A stretch of 64,000 bases of DNA. It comes from CAYOUV01 sp963790075 (GTDB lineage: Bacteria > Chloroflexota > Anaerolineae > Anaerolineales > Villigracilaceae). The position numbers were made by a program, and so were the translations under genes. This document shows, piece after piece, positions 34,093-43,546 of the stretch. The DNA is taken from assembly GCA_963790075.1 (NCBI GenBank), contig CAWBNG010000004.1:124001-188000 (forward strand). The letters are read 5' to 3'. Every line of letters starts with the position of its first letter. Positions within the stretch are counted from its first letter, which is position 1. Under the pieces are notes generated by a model, which saw only the letters and a program-made list of their open reading frames with translations, ran no database searches and was not told where the DNA came from.

Positions 34093-34711
34093 CCATGCCG
34101 TGGTCCGCTCAGGGCTGCGGATGCTCCTGGGCAATGAGAGCGACGTGGAAATTGTAGGAGAGGCAGGAACTGCCCAGGAGGCGCTGGATGCGGTGGCCAT
34201 GTTCAAGCCGGATGTGATCCTGATGGATATCGGCTTACCAGATAAATCTGGCATCGAGGCGACGCGTGAAATCAAAGAGCGTTTCCCCAAGATTGCGGTG
34301 GTCGCCCTGACCATTCACGAAGACGAAGAATATTTTTTCAAGATGCTGGAGGCCGGCGCTTCGGGCTATGTCCCCAAGCGAGCGGCTCCCGAAGAGCTTT
34401 TAACTGCTATACGTGCTGCCGCTTTGGGCGAGGTTTACCTGTATCCATCCTTGGCCAAGCTATTAGTACGGGATTTTTTGACGCAGGAACGTCCGGATGA
34501 AGCCGAAGCCTTGAGCGACCTGACTGAGCGCGAGCAGGAAGTGTTGACCTACCTGGCAGAGGGGGCCAGTAATGACGAAATCGCAGAGGCGCTGGTTATC
34601 AGCCCCAAGACAGTAGCCCGGCACCGTGAAAATATCATGCGCAAGCTGAATATGCATTCTCGCGCCGAGTTGGTGCGCTACGCCATCCGCAAAGGCATCA
34701 TTCAAGCTTGA
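34064..34711 (+). CDS. NarL/LuxR-type response regulator
   Basis: A 215-residue regulator overlapping the kinase gene by 29 bases. The receiver has 'LLLVDDHAVVRSGLRMLLGN', the Asp in 'DVILMDIGLPDKSGIEATRE' and the Lys in 'GYVPKRAAPEELL'. The output domain is a LuxR helix-turn-helix ('LTEREQEVLTYLAEGASNDE' and 'VISPKTVARHRENIMRKLNM'). It is the obvious partner of the kinase. It lies just before the octaheme-NrfD gene set, so it may control it; that is inference from position. Confidence 0.93.
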   Translation: MAMRLLLVDDHAVVRSGLRMLLGNESDVEIVGEAGTAQEALDAVAMFKPDVILMDIGLPDKSGIEATREIKERFPKIAVVALTIHEDEEYFFKMLEAGASGYVPKRAAPEELLTAIRAAALGEVYLYPSLAKLLVRDFLTQERPDEAEALSDLTEREQEVLTYLAEGASNDEIAEALVISPKTVARHRENIMRKLNMHSRAELVRYAIRKGIIQA

Positions 34712-34730
34712 GATTGGGTTAGGTTTCCCA

Positions 34731-34766
34731 ACGACCAGTCCGCCCTGTATGGGGCGGACTGGTCGT
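34731..34766 (+). terminator. Terminator after the first kinase-regulator pair
   Basis: A 15-bp stem ACGACCAGTCCGCCC/GGGCGGACTGGTCGT with a six-base loop, followed by TTAATGG, a poor T-run. The stem is strong but the tail is weak, so termination may be partial and allow read-through into the cytochrome genes. Confidence 0.65.
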
Positions 34767-34953
34767 TTAATGGGGGATTCGTCCCATATCGAGCGAATTG
34801 ATACTAGTGTAAAGCATGGGGGATTACCCACAGATCGGGGCTGAGTTTGTGTACCTTGGTCCATTAAAGATGGGATGCCTGCCGAATTTACTTCTCATAC
34901 TCTTTTAACCTATACTGATAGTGAAGAAAGACACAAGAAAGAAGGAGGATGCG

Positions 34954-35067
34954 ATGACCACCATGCTGCTGCTGACGGTTTTCCGACTAGTAATCCCTTT
35001 GGGGCTGCTGCTGATTTTGGGAGAGTGGCTGCACAAGCATTCAGGCACGCATACACCCAGAAGGTGA
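34954..35067 (+). CDS. Small single-helix membrane protein (37 residues)
   Basis: A short frame with a strong GAAGGAGGA ribosome-binding site. After 'MTTMLLL' the chain is one hydrophobic helix to about residue 24 ('VIPLGLLLILGEW'), then a basic His-containing tail. It is the first gene of the octaheme/NrfD set and ends eight bases before the next start. It may be a small accessory subunit of the complex. No family recognised. Confidence 0.6.
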   Translation: MTTMLLLTVFRLVIPLGLLLILGEWLHKHSGTHTPRR

Positions 35068-35075
35068 GGTGACTT

Positions 35076-35408
35076 ATGACTTGGCTTGAAACATTCCTTG
35101 CGATCATGACCGGTGTCGTGCTTCGTCTGGCATTTCCGCTGGCGATCACGGCTTTAATCATTTACTTCCTGCGCAAGATGGATGCGCGCTGGCAAACTGA
35201 GGCAGAGACCCTGGCTCAGCTGCCAGTGGTTGAGAAACCTGAATGTTGGAAGATCATGAACTGCACCGAAGAAGAGCGCGCACGCTGCCAGGCGTTGAAC
35301 GCACCGCAACCTTGCTGGCAGGTTAATCGCCAACCCAACGGTTACCTGGCAGAGAAATGCATTGGTTGTAACATATTCCGTACTGCGCCAGTGCCAGTCC
35401 ATGCATAA
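35076..35408 (+). CDS. Membrane-anchored two-CW domain protein
   Basis: A 110-residue protein. Residues 1-30 form a membrane helix and the rest is soluble and Cys-rich: 'CWKIMNC' is followed by 'RCQAL', 'PCWQV' and 'KCIGC'. This fits the two-CW domain, a small Cys/Trp motif thought to bind metal or an iron-sulfur cluster and found near redox and sensor proteins. Its place in the gene set suggests electron transfer or sensing for the NrfD complex. Confidence 0.7.
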   Translation: MTWLETFLAIMTGVVLRLAFPLAITALIIYFLRKMDARWQTEAETLAQLPVVEKPECWKIMNCTEEERARCQALNAPQPCWQVNRQPNGYLAEKCIGCNIFRTAPVPVHA

Positions 35409-35433
35409 CCAAAATCATTGAGGAGAACCAACG

Positions 35434-36432
35434 ATGTTTTCTAAAATTGAACGATTATTGATCGCGCTGATGTTCGCTCTGGTGTTTGCAGGAGTGACTT
35501 TGGTCATTGCCCAGGCCAAAGCCCAACCGGCGCCAGTCATGCAGGCTACACCTGATAATTGCGGTGCCTGCCACTCTGACTTCATGCATTCCTGGCAGGA
35601 TGGCCCGCACGGAGAAGCATTCTCCGATCCGGTCTTCCAGCAAGGCTGGGCCGATCAGGGCAAACCCGGAGCCTGCCTGGTCTGCCATACAACCGGTTAT
35701 GACCCGGCGACTGGGACCTGGAGCCAGGATGGCGTGGCCTGCATTTCGTGTCACAACCCGGTCCCGGCCAACCATCCAAAGGATCCGATGCCGGTTGACA
35801 AAAGCACAGATTTGTGTGGCACTTGCCACAGCGACACGCGTTTTGATTGGCAAGATTGGAAAATCAGTGCGCATTACCAACGCAACATGACCTGCGTAGT
35901 GTGTCACGATGCGCACTCAGCTGGACTAAAGAAAGTGGATACCCAAAACTCGGCAAATTCTTCCACCACTGACGATGTTTCAGCGCTGTGCATTACCTGC
36001 CACCAAGAGTATGCCATGAACTTCTCATATTCCTCGCATCACCAGCAAGGTTTGTCATGCGTGGACTGCCACCTGCTTCACATAGAAAAAACAACGGATG
36101 GCAGCACTGCACACCAGATCCCGGATCATAGCTTTACGGCCTCCCTAACGACCTGCAACACCTGTCACGAGAATCAAATGCACGGCCCGACTCAGCCATC
36201 CGTGGATACCTCCGCGGCTGAGACTACGACTCCTGCTCTATCCCAGTCGAATCCCTCAATGCAATTTTCGTCGGTAACCCCTGAGCCACAGCCAGTCAGC
36301 CCGCTGGGCTTTGCTGGTTTGGCTGGTCTGCTCGGTCTGGCATTTGGTATGGTGCTCTCACCGTGGTTGGAACGCGCTTACCACATCGTGATCAAGAAGG
36401 ACAAAGATAAAGAGGAGGACGAGCATGAGTGA
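35434..36432 (+). CDS. Membrane-anchored octaheme c-type cytochrome
   Basis: A 332-residue protein with an N-terminal signal/anchor (residues about 8-28) and a C-terminal transmembrane helix (about 290-312, 'FAGLAGLLGLAFGMVLSPWL'). Eight CxxCH sites are visible: CGACH, CLVCH, CISCH, CGTCH, CVVCH, CITCH, CVDCH and CNTCH. The stop overlaps the next gene by eight bases. With the ferredoxin and NrfD subunits that follow, it forms a quinone-interacting complex of the Qrc/alternative-complex-III type, where the multiheme subunit passes electrons between the periplasm and the iron-sulfur subunit. No catalytic molybdopterin subunit is present. The direction of electron flow is unknown. Confidence 0.85.
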   Translation: MFSKIERLLIALMFALVFAGVTLVIAQAKAQPAPVMQATPDNCGACHSDFMHSWQDGPHGEAFSDPVFQQGWADQGKPGACLVCHTTGYDPATGTWSQDGVACISCHNPVPANHPKDPMPVDKSTDLCGTCHSDTRFDWQDWKISAHYQRNMTCVVCHDAHSAGLKKVDTQNSANSSTTDDVSALCITCHQEYAMNFSYSSHHQQGLSCVDCHLLHIEKTTDGSTAHQIPDHSFTASLTTCNTCHENQMHGPTQPSVDTSAAETTTPALSQSNPSMQFSSVTPEPQPVSPLGFAGLAGLLGLAFGMVLSPWLERAYHIVIKKDKDKEEDEHE

Positions 36433-37210
36433 TAATAAGATCAGTCGCCGCGACTTTCTCAAAATCACTGCCGTTGGTGCAGCAGCGGTAGCCGGATATC
36501 GCTCCATTCGCCCGGCAATCGCATCTGGACCCACTCAGGCTGGTCCCCATCAATGGGTGATGGTGATCGACCAATCCAAATGCACCGGCTGCGAGTACTG
36601 CACCATGGCTTGTCGGGCGCATAATGACGTTCCCCCGGATATCTCCTGGAATGAGGTCTTCGAAGTTGGCGAGTTGGATGGACAAAAAGTGTTTTTGCCC
36701 CGTCCGTGTATGCAGTGTACCGAAGCTCCTTGTGTCGAGGTTTGCCCGGTGGCGGCCAGCTATTACCGCTCCGACGGCATCGTGATGATGGACTATGATC
36801 GTTGTATCGGCTGCCGGTATTGCGAAGTGGCCTGTCCATACGGTGCGCGCTCCTTCAACTGGAAGAAATTCGATGGTCCTAACCCGGCCGTACCAGAATG
36901 GGGCCAGCCAGAAGTCGCGCGACGGCCGCGTGGCGTGCCTGAAAAGTGTGCGTTTTGCTACCAGCGCATTGATCGCGGCCTGGCCGCTGGTCTCAAGCCG
37001 GGGATTGACCCAGATGCGACCCCCGCTTGTGTGGTCGCCTGTCCGACCGGCGCGCGTATTTTCGGTGACATCAACGATCCCGAGTCGAACGTTAGTAAGC
37101 TGTTGAAATCTACCAACACCTATCGTTTGCGCGAAGACCTGGGTACATCGCCGCGGGTTTATTACATCGCAGCCGATCCTGCGAAGATGAAGATGGAGGT
37201 GAGCTCATGA
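36425..37210 (+). CDS. Tat-exported 4x[4Fe-4S] ferredoxin subunit (NrfC/PsrB-like)
   Basis: A 261-residue protein. The twin-arginine signal is 'ISRRDFLKITAVGAAAVAG'. Four ferredoxin-type Cys groups follow: 'CTGCEYCTMAC', 'CMQCTEAPCVEVCPV', 'CIGCRYCEVACPYG' and 'CAFC' with a late 'CVVACPTG'. This is the standard four-cluster electron-wire subunit of DmsB/PsrB/NrfC-type complexes, located on the outer face of the membrane. It overlaps genes on both sides, which implies a single tight operon. Confidence 0.92.
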   Translation: MSDNKISRRDFLKITAVGAAAVAGYRSIRPAIASGPTQAGPHQWVMVIDQSKCTGCEYCTMACRAHNDVPPDISWNEVFEVGELDGQKVFLPRPCMQCTEAPCVEVCPVAASYYRSDGIVMMDYDRCIGCRYCEVACPYGARSFNWKKFDGPNPAVPEWGQPEVARRPRGVPEKCAFCYQRIDRGLAAGLKPGIDPDATPACVVACPTGARIFGDINDPESNVSKLLKSTNTYRLREDLGTSPRVYYIAADPAKMKMEVSS

Positions 37211-38469
37211 AAGCCCTGCGCGCAAAACTGCCTTCGCTTGCGTTTAATTGGTGGCTGGCTTGGCTCATTTTCTTGGGTTTATTCCTGGCTGGCGGACTGA
37301 CGGCAGGTATCCTGGTCTTCTGGAAAGGATTGTCGCTCACCAACCTGACTGACCTGGTCCCCTGGGGGCTGTGGATCACGATTGACCTGTCGTCGATTGC
37401 CCTGAGCGCTGGAGCGTTCAGCTTGTGCGCAGGGGTCTATCTGATCGGGTTGAAGCGCTACGAGCCAGTAGCCCGCACGGCTACCTTTATTGGCCTGACC
37501 GGCTATTCCATGGCGATGCTCTCGCTCTTACTGGATATCGGCCGCCCGGACCGTTTCTGGCATTCGATGGTCTACTGGAACGAACACTCCCTGTTGTGGG
37601 AAGTGACCATGTGCGTCTGCCTCTACCTGACTGTGCTGCTGTTTAAGTCGATGCCGATCATCGCCAACTTCGAATGGCTGCGCAAGCGCTTCCCCAAATT
37701 GGCTGAAAAAATGTCGTACGTCCACCACTACGCCCCTTATCTGGCGATCGCTGGCCTGGGTCTTTCGAGCCTGCACCAGTCCTCGCTGGGCGCGGTCTAT
37801 GGGGTGCTCAAGGCGCGGCCGATCTGGTACAAACCGGGGTTATCGGTTCTATTCATGCTCTCGGCCATTGTGGGCGGGATTGCTTTGACCCTTTTCGCAT
37901 CGATGCTAGCCTCGCGGCTGACCCCCAAGGCCCGGATCAACGACGGGCTGATCGAACGCTTGTCCCACTTCCTGGGCTGGTTGCTGGTGGCTTATTTCTA
38001 CTGGCGTGTCTGGGATATCCTGGCGATGACTTACACCTACCAACCCGGTCGCACCGAGGGACTGCACCTGCTGACTAGTGGTCCGTTGGCTTTCAACTTC
38101 TGGGTTGGCGAGATGTTGTTGGGTATCTTTTTACCGATGGTGTTGCTGCTGTGGCGCAAGACCCGCCTCAATCTTTTCTGGCGCATGCTGGCGCTATTGA
38201 TGGTCGCGGGCGGCCTGGTAGCTTATCGCTGGGATACCAATCTTTCCGGCCTGCTGGTAGTGCTATCCTACCTGCCGGGCGAACTGGGGGTGGGATACAC
38301 TGCTTATAAGCCGTCCCTGATCGAATTTGTGGCTGGCTTTGGCGTGATCTCCTACGGCCTGCTGGCCTTCTCGCTGGGAGTGCGCTACCTCCGTGTGGTC
38401 GATCACCGCTTTGTCTCCGAAGTGCACGAACCTGTGGAAGTGCAGGCAGTAGAGTCGGTTACTGCTTAG
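37207..38469 (+). CDS. NrfD/PsrC-type integral membrane quinone-binding subunit
   Basis: A 420-residue protein with about ten membrane helices. It fits the NrfD (PF03916-type) family, in which helices bind a menaquinone or ubiquinone headgroup; 'WGLWITIDLSSIALSAGAFS' and 'DIGRPDRFWHSMVYWNEHS' are typical. Together with the octaheme and ferredoxin genes it forms the membrane part of a CISM complex. The start overlaps the ferredoxin stop by four bases. Confidence 0.9.
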   Translation: MKALRAKLPSLAFNWWLAWLIFLGLFLAGGLTAGILVFWKGLSLTNLTDLVPWGLWITIDLSSIALSAGAFSLCAGVYLIGLKRYEPVARTATFIGLTGYSMAMLSLLLDIGRPDRFWHSMVYWNEHSLLWEVTMCVCLYLTVLLFKSMPIIANFEWLRKRFPKLAEKMSYVHHYAPYLAIAGLGLSSLHQSSLGAVYGVLKARPIWYKPGLSVLFMLSAIVGGIALTLFASMLASRLTPKARINDGLIERLSHFLGWLLVAYFYWRVWDILAMTYTYQPGRTEGLHLLTSGPLAFNFWVGEMLLGIFLPMVLLLWRKTRLNLFWRMLALLMVAGGLVAYRWDTNLSGLLVVLSYLPGELGVGYTAYKPSLIEFVAGFGVISYGLLAFSLGVRYLRVVDHRFVSEVHEPVEVQAVESVTA

Positions 38470-38482
38470 AAGCTTAATGAGG

Positions 38483-38511
38483 AAAAAGCCGCCCACGCGG
38501 GCGGCTTTTTC
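38483..38511 (+). terminator. Terminator of the octaheme-NrfD operon
   Basis: A 7-bp GC stem GCCGCCC/GGGCGGC with a four-base loop, then TTTTT. It is between converging genes (38469 on plus, 38528 on minus). The AAAAA on the left makes it usable in both directions. Confidence 0.92.
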
Positions 38512-38527
38512 ATTTTTGGTGCACCAC

Positions 38528-40225
38528 TTATTTTTGGTGAGCACCAGTATCGATCCATTGGATCACCAGGTCAAGCTCTTCCGGGGTCAAATTGGCGAAA
38601 TGCTTGGCGCTCTGGATTTGGACTAACTTGCTGTTGGCCGAATCGCCAGGCACGATGACCGGTCCGTCTTTTCCGCCTTTCATCGCATCCGCAAAATCGG
38701 TCAGGTTCAAGCCTGCCAGTTTGGTTTCTCCATGACAGGAACTGCAGCGGTTGTCGAAGACTGGTTGGACGTTGGCAGCATATGTGGGTATGCCGCCAAT
38801 CACCGGCGCTAGCGTGGTTGGTGGGGCAGTCGGCTTGGCGGGCAGTTGGGACTGAAGAATCTCGCGCAGCTTGGGTGCATCGAACCCGGCATAAGTGTAC
38901 ACGCTACCATGGCAGGCACTGTTGGAGCAGAAGGATGTGTTGCTGGTGCCGCCCGGATCCTCGATCGTGTGGCAACTGGAGCACAGCTTTGGATCGAATG
39001 CGTTATGGTGCAAATTGATCCAGTTTGGATTGAGGTGCGTTTCTGGTTCGGGTCCACGGCTGATTTCGATCTTGGTCGTAAAGTCTTGGGCCGTGGCGAC
39101 CACAGGAATCGAGTGGCATAGGTTACATTCCAGTCGAATGGCTTGTTGGTTTTGATCGAGGTGTTTGCCATCGTGGCAGCGGAAGCAGCCCGGCGAATAG
39201 ATATGACCTACGTTGTTGGGATGAGTGGTCCAATCAACTTTTTGCTCGGGGAAGAAGGTCTGGTCGTAGATGCCCTTGATCGCCTGAACTGCCTGACTGA
39301 TCTGATCGCTGTGGTCCGCATAGTAATCAGTCGCCTTGTAATTCTCTTCGATCCCGTCGATGGCTTGCATGGCAGCTTCGCGCGTTTCATATGTGGCATA
39401 AAGCACCTGCACCGCATTCTGGTGAATCCCGGGAATCTCTGGGCTGATCAATCCGCGTGCCATGGCCTCGTCAATCGAAACTTCAGGTGGTTTGAAATTG
39501 TGCGAGACTCGATTATGGCAGGTCGTGCATTCCATCTTTTTTAATTTGGTCTCATCGATCGTAGCAGGGTCAATCCCAAATTCGACATCCACATATTCCG
39601 TGTATGTACCGTCATCGTTCATGACGCGCACATACGGGATTATCTGGTTCTCGATGTCATTCGAGTAGTAATAGACGGGATTGATAATATGCCAATGGAT
39701 CCCGCGCCCCAATCCTTCGACCTTGGCACCACCGCCAGTCTTCAAGATCAAATATGTGGTCGTGGCTGTGTTGTTGACGTCATTTGTGAAATGTGTGATG
39801 GTTTGCAGAGAATCACTTGAGAAAGTCTCCGGCAAGTGACATTTTTCGCACGTCAGAAGATCGGGTTTGGTACGTGTGGCACGAATTGGGAATTCATAGA
39901 GGTGGAAAACCATTGAGTAAAGTTCATAGACGTCCTCGGATTTTCGCGCCAGTTGCTGACCGACGAAAGCGCGCCCAATGTGACATTCAGTGCAATACAC
40001 GTTGGCATGGGGTGATATTTTGTAGGTTGCGTTCTGCGGCGGCATAGTGTGACAGGTTGTGCCGCAGAATTGTGGAGAGTTGGTATAGTCCCAGCCATAA
40101 GCCCCACCAACCAGTAGAAAGATGGTCAATATTCCCAGGATTGTATAAGGCAGTATATACATCCAACGTGGTGATCCTTGAGGTGGAAAAAAGAAGTTGC
40201 GAAGCTTTGTGCGCAGTTTGGTCAT
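38528..40225 (-). CDS. NapC/NrfH-anchored multiheme cytochrome c (nine heme motifs, two non-standard)
   Basis: A 565-residue protein. One N-terminal membrane helix (about 22-45) leads to 'FCGTTCHTMPPQNATYKISP', which is like NapC/NrfH but has CxxxCH instead of CxxCH. Seven standard sites follow (CTECH, CEKCH, CTTCH, CFRCH, CNLCH, CSSCH, CSSCH) and a CxxxxCH ('CSNSACH'). The last about 70 residues are a separate mono-heme module ('GDSANSKLVQ', 'LTPEELDLVIQWIDTGA') also found in two other proteins here. It is downstream of the Rieske/cytochrome b genes, 18 bases from the stop of the subunit IV gene, so it may be an electron partner of that complex. It probably takes or gives electrons to the quinone pool. 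Confidence 0.82.
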   Translation of the reverse strand: MTKLRTKLRNFFFPPQGSPRWMYILPYTILGILTIFLLVGGAYGWDYTNSPQFCGTTCHTMPPQNATYKISPHANVYCTECHIGRAFVGQQLARKSEDVYELYSMVFHLYEFPIRATRTKPDLLTCEKCHLPETFSSDSLQTITHFTNDVNNTATTTYLILKTGGGAKVEGLGRGIHWHIINPVYYYSNDIENQIIPYVRVMNDDGTYTEYVDVEFGIDPATIDETKLKKMECTTCHNRVSHNFKPPEVSIDEAMARGLISPEIPGIHQNAVQVLYATYETREAAMQAIDGIEENYKATDYYADHSDQISQAVQAIKGIYDQTFFPEQKVDWTTHPNNVGHIYSPGCFRCHDGKHLDQNQQAIRLECNLCHSIPVVATAQDFTTKIEISRGPEPETHLNPNWINLHHNAFDPKLCSSCHTIEDPGGTSNTSFCSNSACHGSVYTYAGFDAPKLREILQSQLPAKPTAPPTTLAPVIGGIPTYAANVQPVFDNRCSSCHGETKLAGLNLTDFADAMKGGKDGPVIVPGDSANSKLVQIQSAKHFANLTPEELDLVIQWIDTGAHQK

Positions 40226-40243
40226 GACGAGAGAGACTCCTCC

Positions 40244-42398
40244 TTAGTTTTCTGGAGCGCCAGCAGCGATCCAATCCAAGATAATTTGAATATCAGCATC
40301 AGACAACTTGCCAGTTGGAGGCATCACGGCTCCTTGGGTACCCGTGATGCGCTGGGCCAGGATGCTATTGGTAATATCGCCAGCGATGACGACCGGTCCA
40401 TTCTTGCCGGTGCTTGTGACGGCTTGATATGAGGTCGAATCCCAACCCCCGGACGATGTTTTTGAGTTATGGCAGACCTGGCACCTGGTTTGCAGGAGCG
40501 GCGCAACTTGTCCGGAGAAACTGACCGACGTAGCGACACGGGTAGCCGGAGGGGCGCCTCCCAGAACGCGGAGATAGTGGACCAGCAATTGGATTTGTTC
40601 GGCGGAGAGGTTTTCTCCCCAGGCCACCATCGGGGTGGCAGTATGACCATTGCTGATGGTGTCAAACAGGGCCTGATCGTCATATTTGTCTTGGAAATCC
40701 TGGGTGTTTAAAGCCGGGCCAACCCCGCCTTCTCCCTGAGCGCCATGGCAACTGGCGCAGGCGATCGCGTAAAGTTGCCCACCTGTCAGGCTGGGTATGG
40801 GCTCCGGCGTGGGAGCACTTGCCTCTGGAGTCGGTGGCGGGGTTTCGGTGGCGAAGGTCGGCGGCTCTTCCACTGGCGGGTTGGCCTCCCAACTGCGGAG
40901 GTATTCTACGACAGCGTCCAGTTGCTCATCACTAAATGGACCGCCGTTTGCATCACCGAAGGAGGGCATGCCCAGACTCGGTTGACCCTGTGAGATGATA
41001 TTTCTCAATGTAGTATCGTCACGGGTTTTCAAGAATTCCGCAGTGCTGATTGGCGGGATAATATCACCCGCATGGGCAGGATTTGGACCACCTTCGCCAA
41101 ACTGACCATGACAGGCACTGCAGTTCTGGGCAAAGAGATTGGCACCAATTCCAGTACCGCCGCCCTGGCTGGTTTCGTAAGTATATCTTAACCAGTGCAT
41201 CCAATTGTTCGGGTGTGAGAATATTGCCCCAAACAGGCATGGTGATATGCGGACCACCGCTACTGATGATTTTGATCGCGCTTTCTTTATCCGGTGCGGA
41301 CGGGACCTTGTCGCCGTGACAGGCGGCACAATGTTGGCCGAATAAAGCTGCCCCGCCTGATTCAGACTTCGGATCGACGACATAGGCAGCCAGGGTATTC
41401 AAGTCGGCCTCGCTCAGGGTTCCCTTCCAAGCCGGCATGGACAAATGTTGTCCGCCTTGCGAGATCAATGTGCGAAGTTCATCTTCCGTGCCCGAAAAAG
41501 CCACACCCTGTCCATGGCAGCCCGCGCAGTTGATTGCAAATAAACGCTGTCCATCCGGCGCGGCCAGGAAGTTTAGTAAGGCATTCTGCCCGTCAGAAGT
41601 GAGCACCTTGCTCCAGTCGGGGATGTCCAACCCTTCATGGCTGGGGTAATTGGCGCCTTCTGTAAAGACACGTTGAAGTTCCAGCGGATTGCCGATGGCC
41701 TGGACCATCTGCGTGTGGCAGGTTTCGCAATACTGGACGTAAAGGGCGCTGCCATTCGGTGACAGGATAAATCCGGCCAGTTGATCGATTTCGTCAGTGC
41801 TCAGGTCGCCACCCCAGGCTGGCATGCCTTCATGCGTACCCGCGGCAATTACCTTGTGTAAATCTGTTCCGGGTGGAATATCGATACTGGGGCCGTGGCA
41901 ATTGGCGCAATTCGCAGCATACAAAGCTGCTGCTTGATCCACAACCACTTTTTCCTGCGGCGGAGGCGCTGCGGTCGCCGCCAGAATAGTCAGTATACCA
42001 ATCCCGGCAACAACGGCCAGGGCTGTCAAGGAAGCAAACGGACGGTTGCGGAAGTGGCGTTTGGCGCTCTTGTCAATGAATGGCAGGGCGAGCAAGAGTA
42101 GAATAAACAATCCAGGCAAGATCATGGCCCCGATTACTTCCAGGTTGCCGGGGAAATACTTAAGCAGCTGAAATAAGAATAGGAAATACCATTCGGGCCG
42201 CGGGGTGTAACTGGTATCGTTGGGATTTGCCCGAGCATCTACCGGCGCGCCGATAAAATACGCCAGGGCAACCAAAATCAGGAAAACCACCAGGGATATA
42301 ACTACATCCTTGAAGATGATGTCCGGGAAAAAGGGCACACCTTTTTCTTTGGCTTCCTTATAGCGCTGCAAGTAGGATTTTTTCTCTTGATCGTTCAT
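40244..42398 (-). CDS. Cytochrome b subunit IV-like protein fused to seven c-type hemes, frameshifted near 41185
   Basis: Two overlapping minus-strand frames (42398 to 41064 and 41383 to 40244) form one gene. The first carries three membrane helices like PetD/cytochrome b C-terminal ('PRPEWYFLFLFQLLKYFPG') and four CxxCH (CANCH, CETCH, CAGCH, CAACH). The second continues with CSACH, CASCH and CQVCH and ends in the shared mono-heme module. Removing one A from 'aagatatac' (about 41185) gives 'DALVKYTYETSQGGG' and joins them. The fusion would couple quinol oxidation to a long periplasmic heme wire. Both halves are well conserved, so a recent indel or sequence error is likely. It starts two bases after the cytochrome b stop. 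Confidence 0.78.
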
Positions 42399-42400
42399 GA

Positions 42401-43060
42401 CTATTCATCCTTTTCCGGCACGGCCGAGATGCCAATTCGGATGATCAGATAGAGGTGGACCCCAATCAAAGTTGCGAGTGAAGCTGGCAGGACCCAAACG
42501 TGGGTCCCAAAAAAGCGCGCCAATGTGACCGCAGATAAATCCGGACCGCCGCGAGCGATTCTGAGGATCCAATCTCCAACGAACGGCGCGACGCCTGCGA
42601 TTTTCGTCCCTACTGTCGTTGCCCAATAGGCTTTTTGATCCCACGGCAGCAGGTAGCCGGTGAACCCGAAGCCAACCACGACCAGCAGCAGGAATACGCC
42701 TGTGATCCAGGTCATTTCGCGTGGATATTTATATGCCCCATAGAAGAATACCCGCAGCATGTGTGCTACAACCAGCACAATCATTGCGCTGGCTCCCCAG
42801 TGGTGCAGGCCGCGGATGAACCAGCCCATCGGCAGTTGGGTGGTGATGTACACCACGCTGTCGTAAGCATGGGTCGGGTCAGGGACGTAATAGAATGTCA
42901 GCAAGATGCCGGTAATTCCCTGTAATGTCGCGACGAAGAGTGTTGCGCTGCCCAGTGTATATAACCAGTTGACATGCGGGATCTTGCGCAGGAAAATGGC
43001 CTCCCAGACCTGTCGCCACTGGAAGCGTTCATCAAGCCAATCACCAAGTTTTGCCAACAT
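42401..43060 (-). CDS. Cytochrome b (b6-type) N-terminal subunit
   Basis: A 219-residue protein with four membrane helices, the length of a cytochrome b6. Heme-b ligand His residues are visible in 'LHHWGASAMIVLVVAHMLRV' and 'FFGTHVWVLP...GVHLYL'. 'GYLLPWDQKAYWATTVGT' is the typical loop by the quinol site. With the Rieske protein and the subunit IV fusion it makes a b6f/bc-type complex that oxidises menaquinol. Start and Rieske stop overlap by one base (TAATG). Confidence 0.93.
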   Translation of the reverse strand: MLAKLGDWLDERFQWRQVWEAIFLRKIPHVNWLYTLGSATLFVATLQGITGILLTFYYVPDPTHAYDSVVYITTQLPMGWFIRGLHHWGASAMIVLVVAHMLRVFFYGAYKYPREMTWITGVFLLLVVVGFGFTGYLLPWDQKAYWATTVGTKIAGVAPFVGDWILRIARGGPDLSAVTLARFFGTHVWVLPASLATLIGVHLYLIIRIGISAVPEKDE

Positions 43061-43546
43061 TATGAACCTCGCTTTACGAAGAGGATTCCATCTTCAACTT
43101 TGCTCTCGAAATGGTTCAGAGGGCGCGGCGGGGGGCCGGAAACAACCTTGCCATCTTTGGAAAAGACACCGTTATGGCAGGGACAGAAAAACCCCTCTCG
43201 TTCAGGAATCCAGCGCACCCGGCAGCCCAGATGCGTGCAAACATTGGACATGCTGGTGAAATCCTGGCCGTTTTCGGTCAGCACATAGACTGAAAACTCC
43301 TCGTCTGTACTGATCCAACCTGTCTGAAGTCTTGATGGTCGTTTTGAAAAGAGTTGGGACATCCAACTCGACTTTGCTGACGGCTCCCAAACGTACCCAG
43401 CCTTCGTCACCCTGTTTCAGGGCCGGGCCGATAATATAGGGGATGGCGGGAATTCCAATTGCCCCGCCGATAACACCGCCGATAGTAAAGATGGCGGCCT
43501 TCATAAAATTCCGACGACTTACCTGGGGATCCTTAGATTTGGTCAT
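43060..43546 (-). CDS. Rieske iron-sulfur protein, frameshifted near 43330
   Basis: Two overlapping minus-strand frames make one Rieske subunit of about 160 residues. The first gives the Tat-like signal 'VSRRNFMKAAIFTIGGVIGG' and the segment up to 'LFKTTIKT'. The second carries the [2Fe-2S] ligand motifs 'CTHLGC' and 'CPCHNG' and runs to the stop. Dropping one T of 'aagacttcagac' joins them as 'TTIKTQTGWISTDEEF'. It is the first gene of the bc-complex operon, with GAGGTGA before the ATG. Like its neighbour it carries a single-base change in an otherwise intact frame. Confidence 0.85.

Noticed and set aside
35434..36432. Nitrite reductase NrfA or tetrathionate reductase
   Set aside because: No CxxCK heme site or NrfA catalytic motif is present, and the protein is too short; the eight sites are all CxxCH and the C-terminus is a membrane helix.
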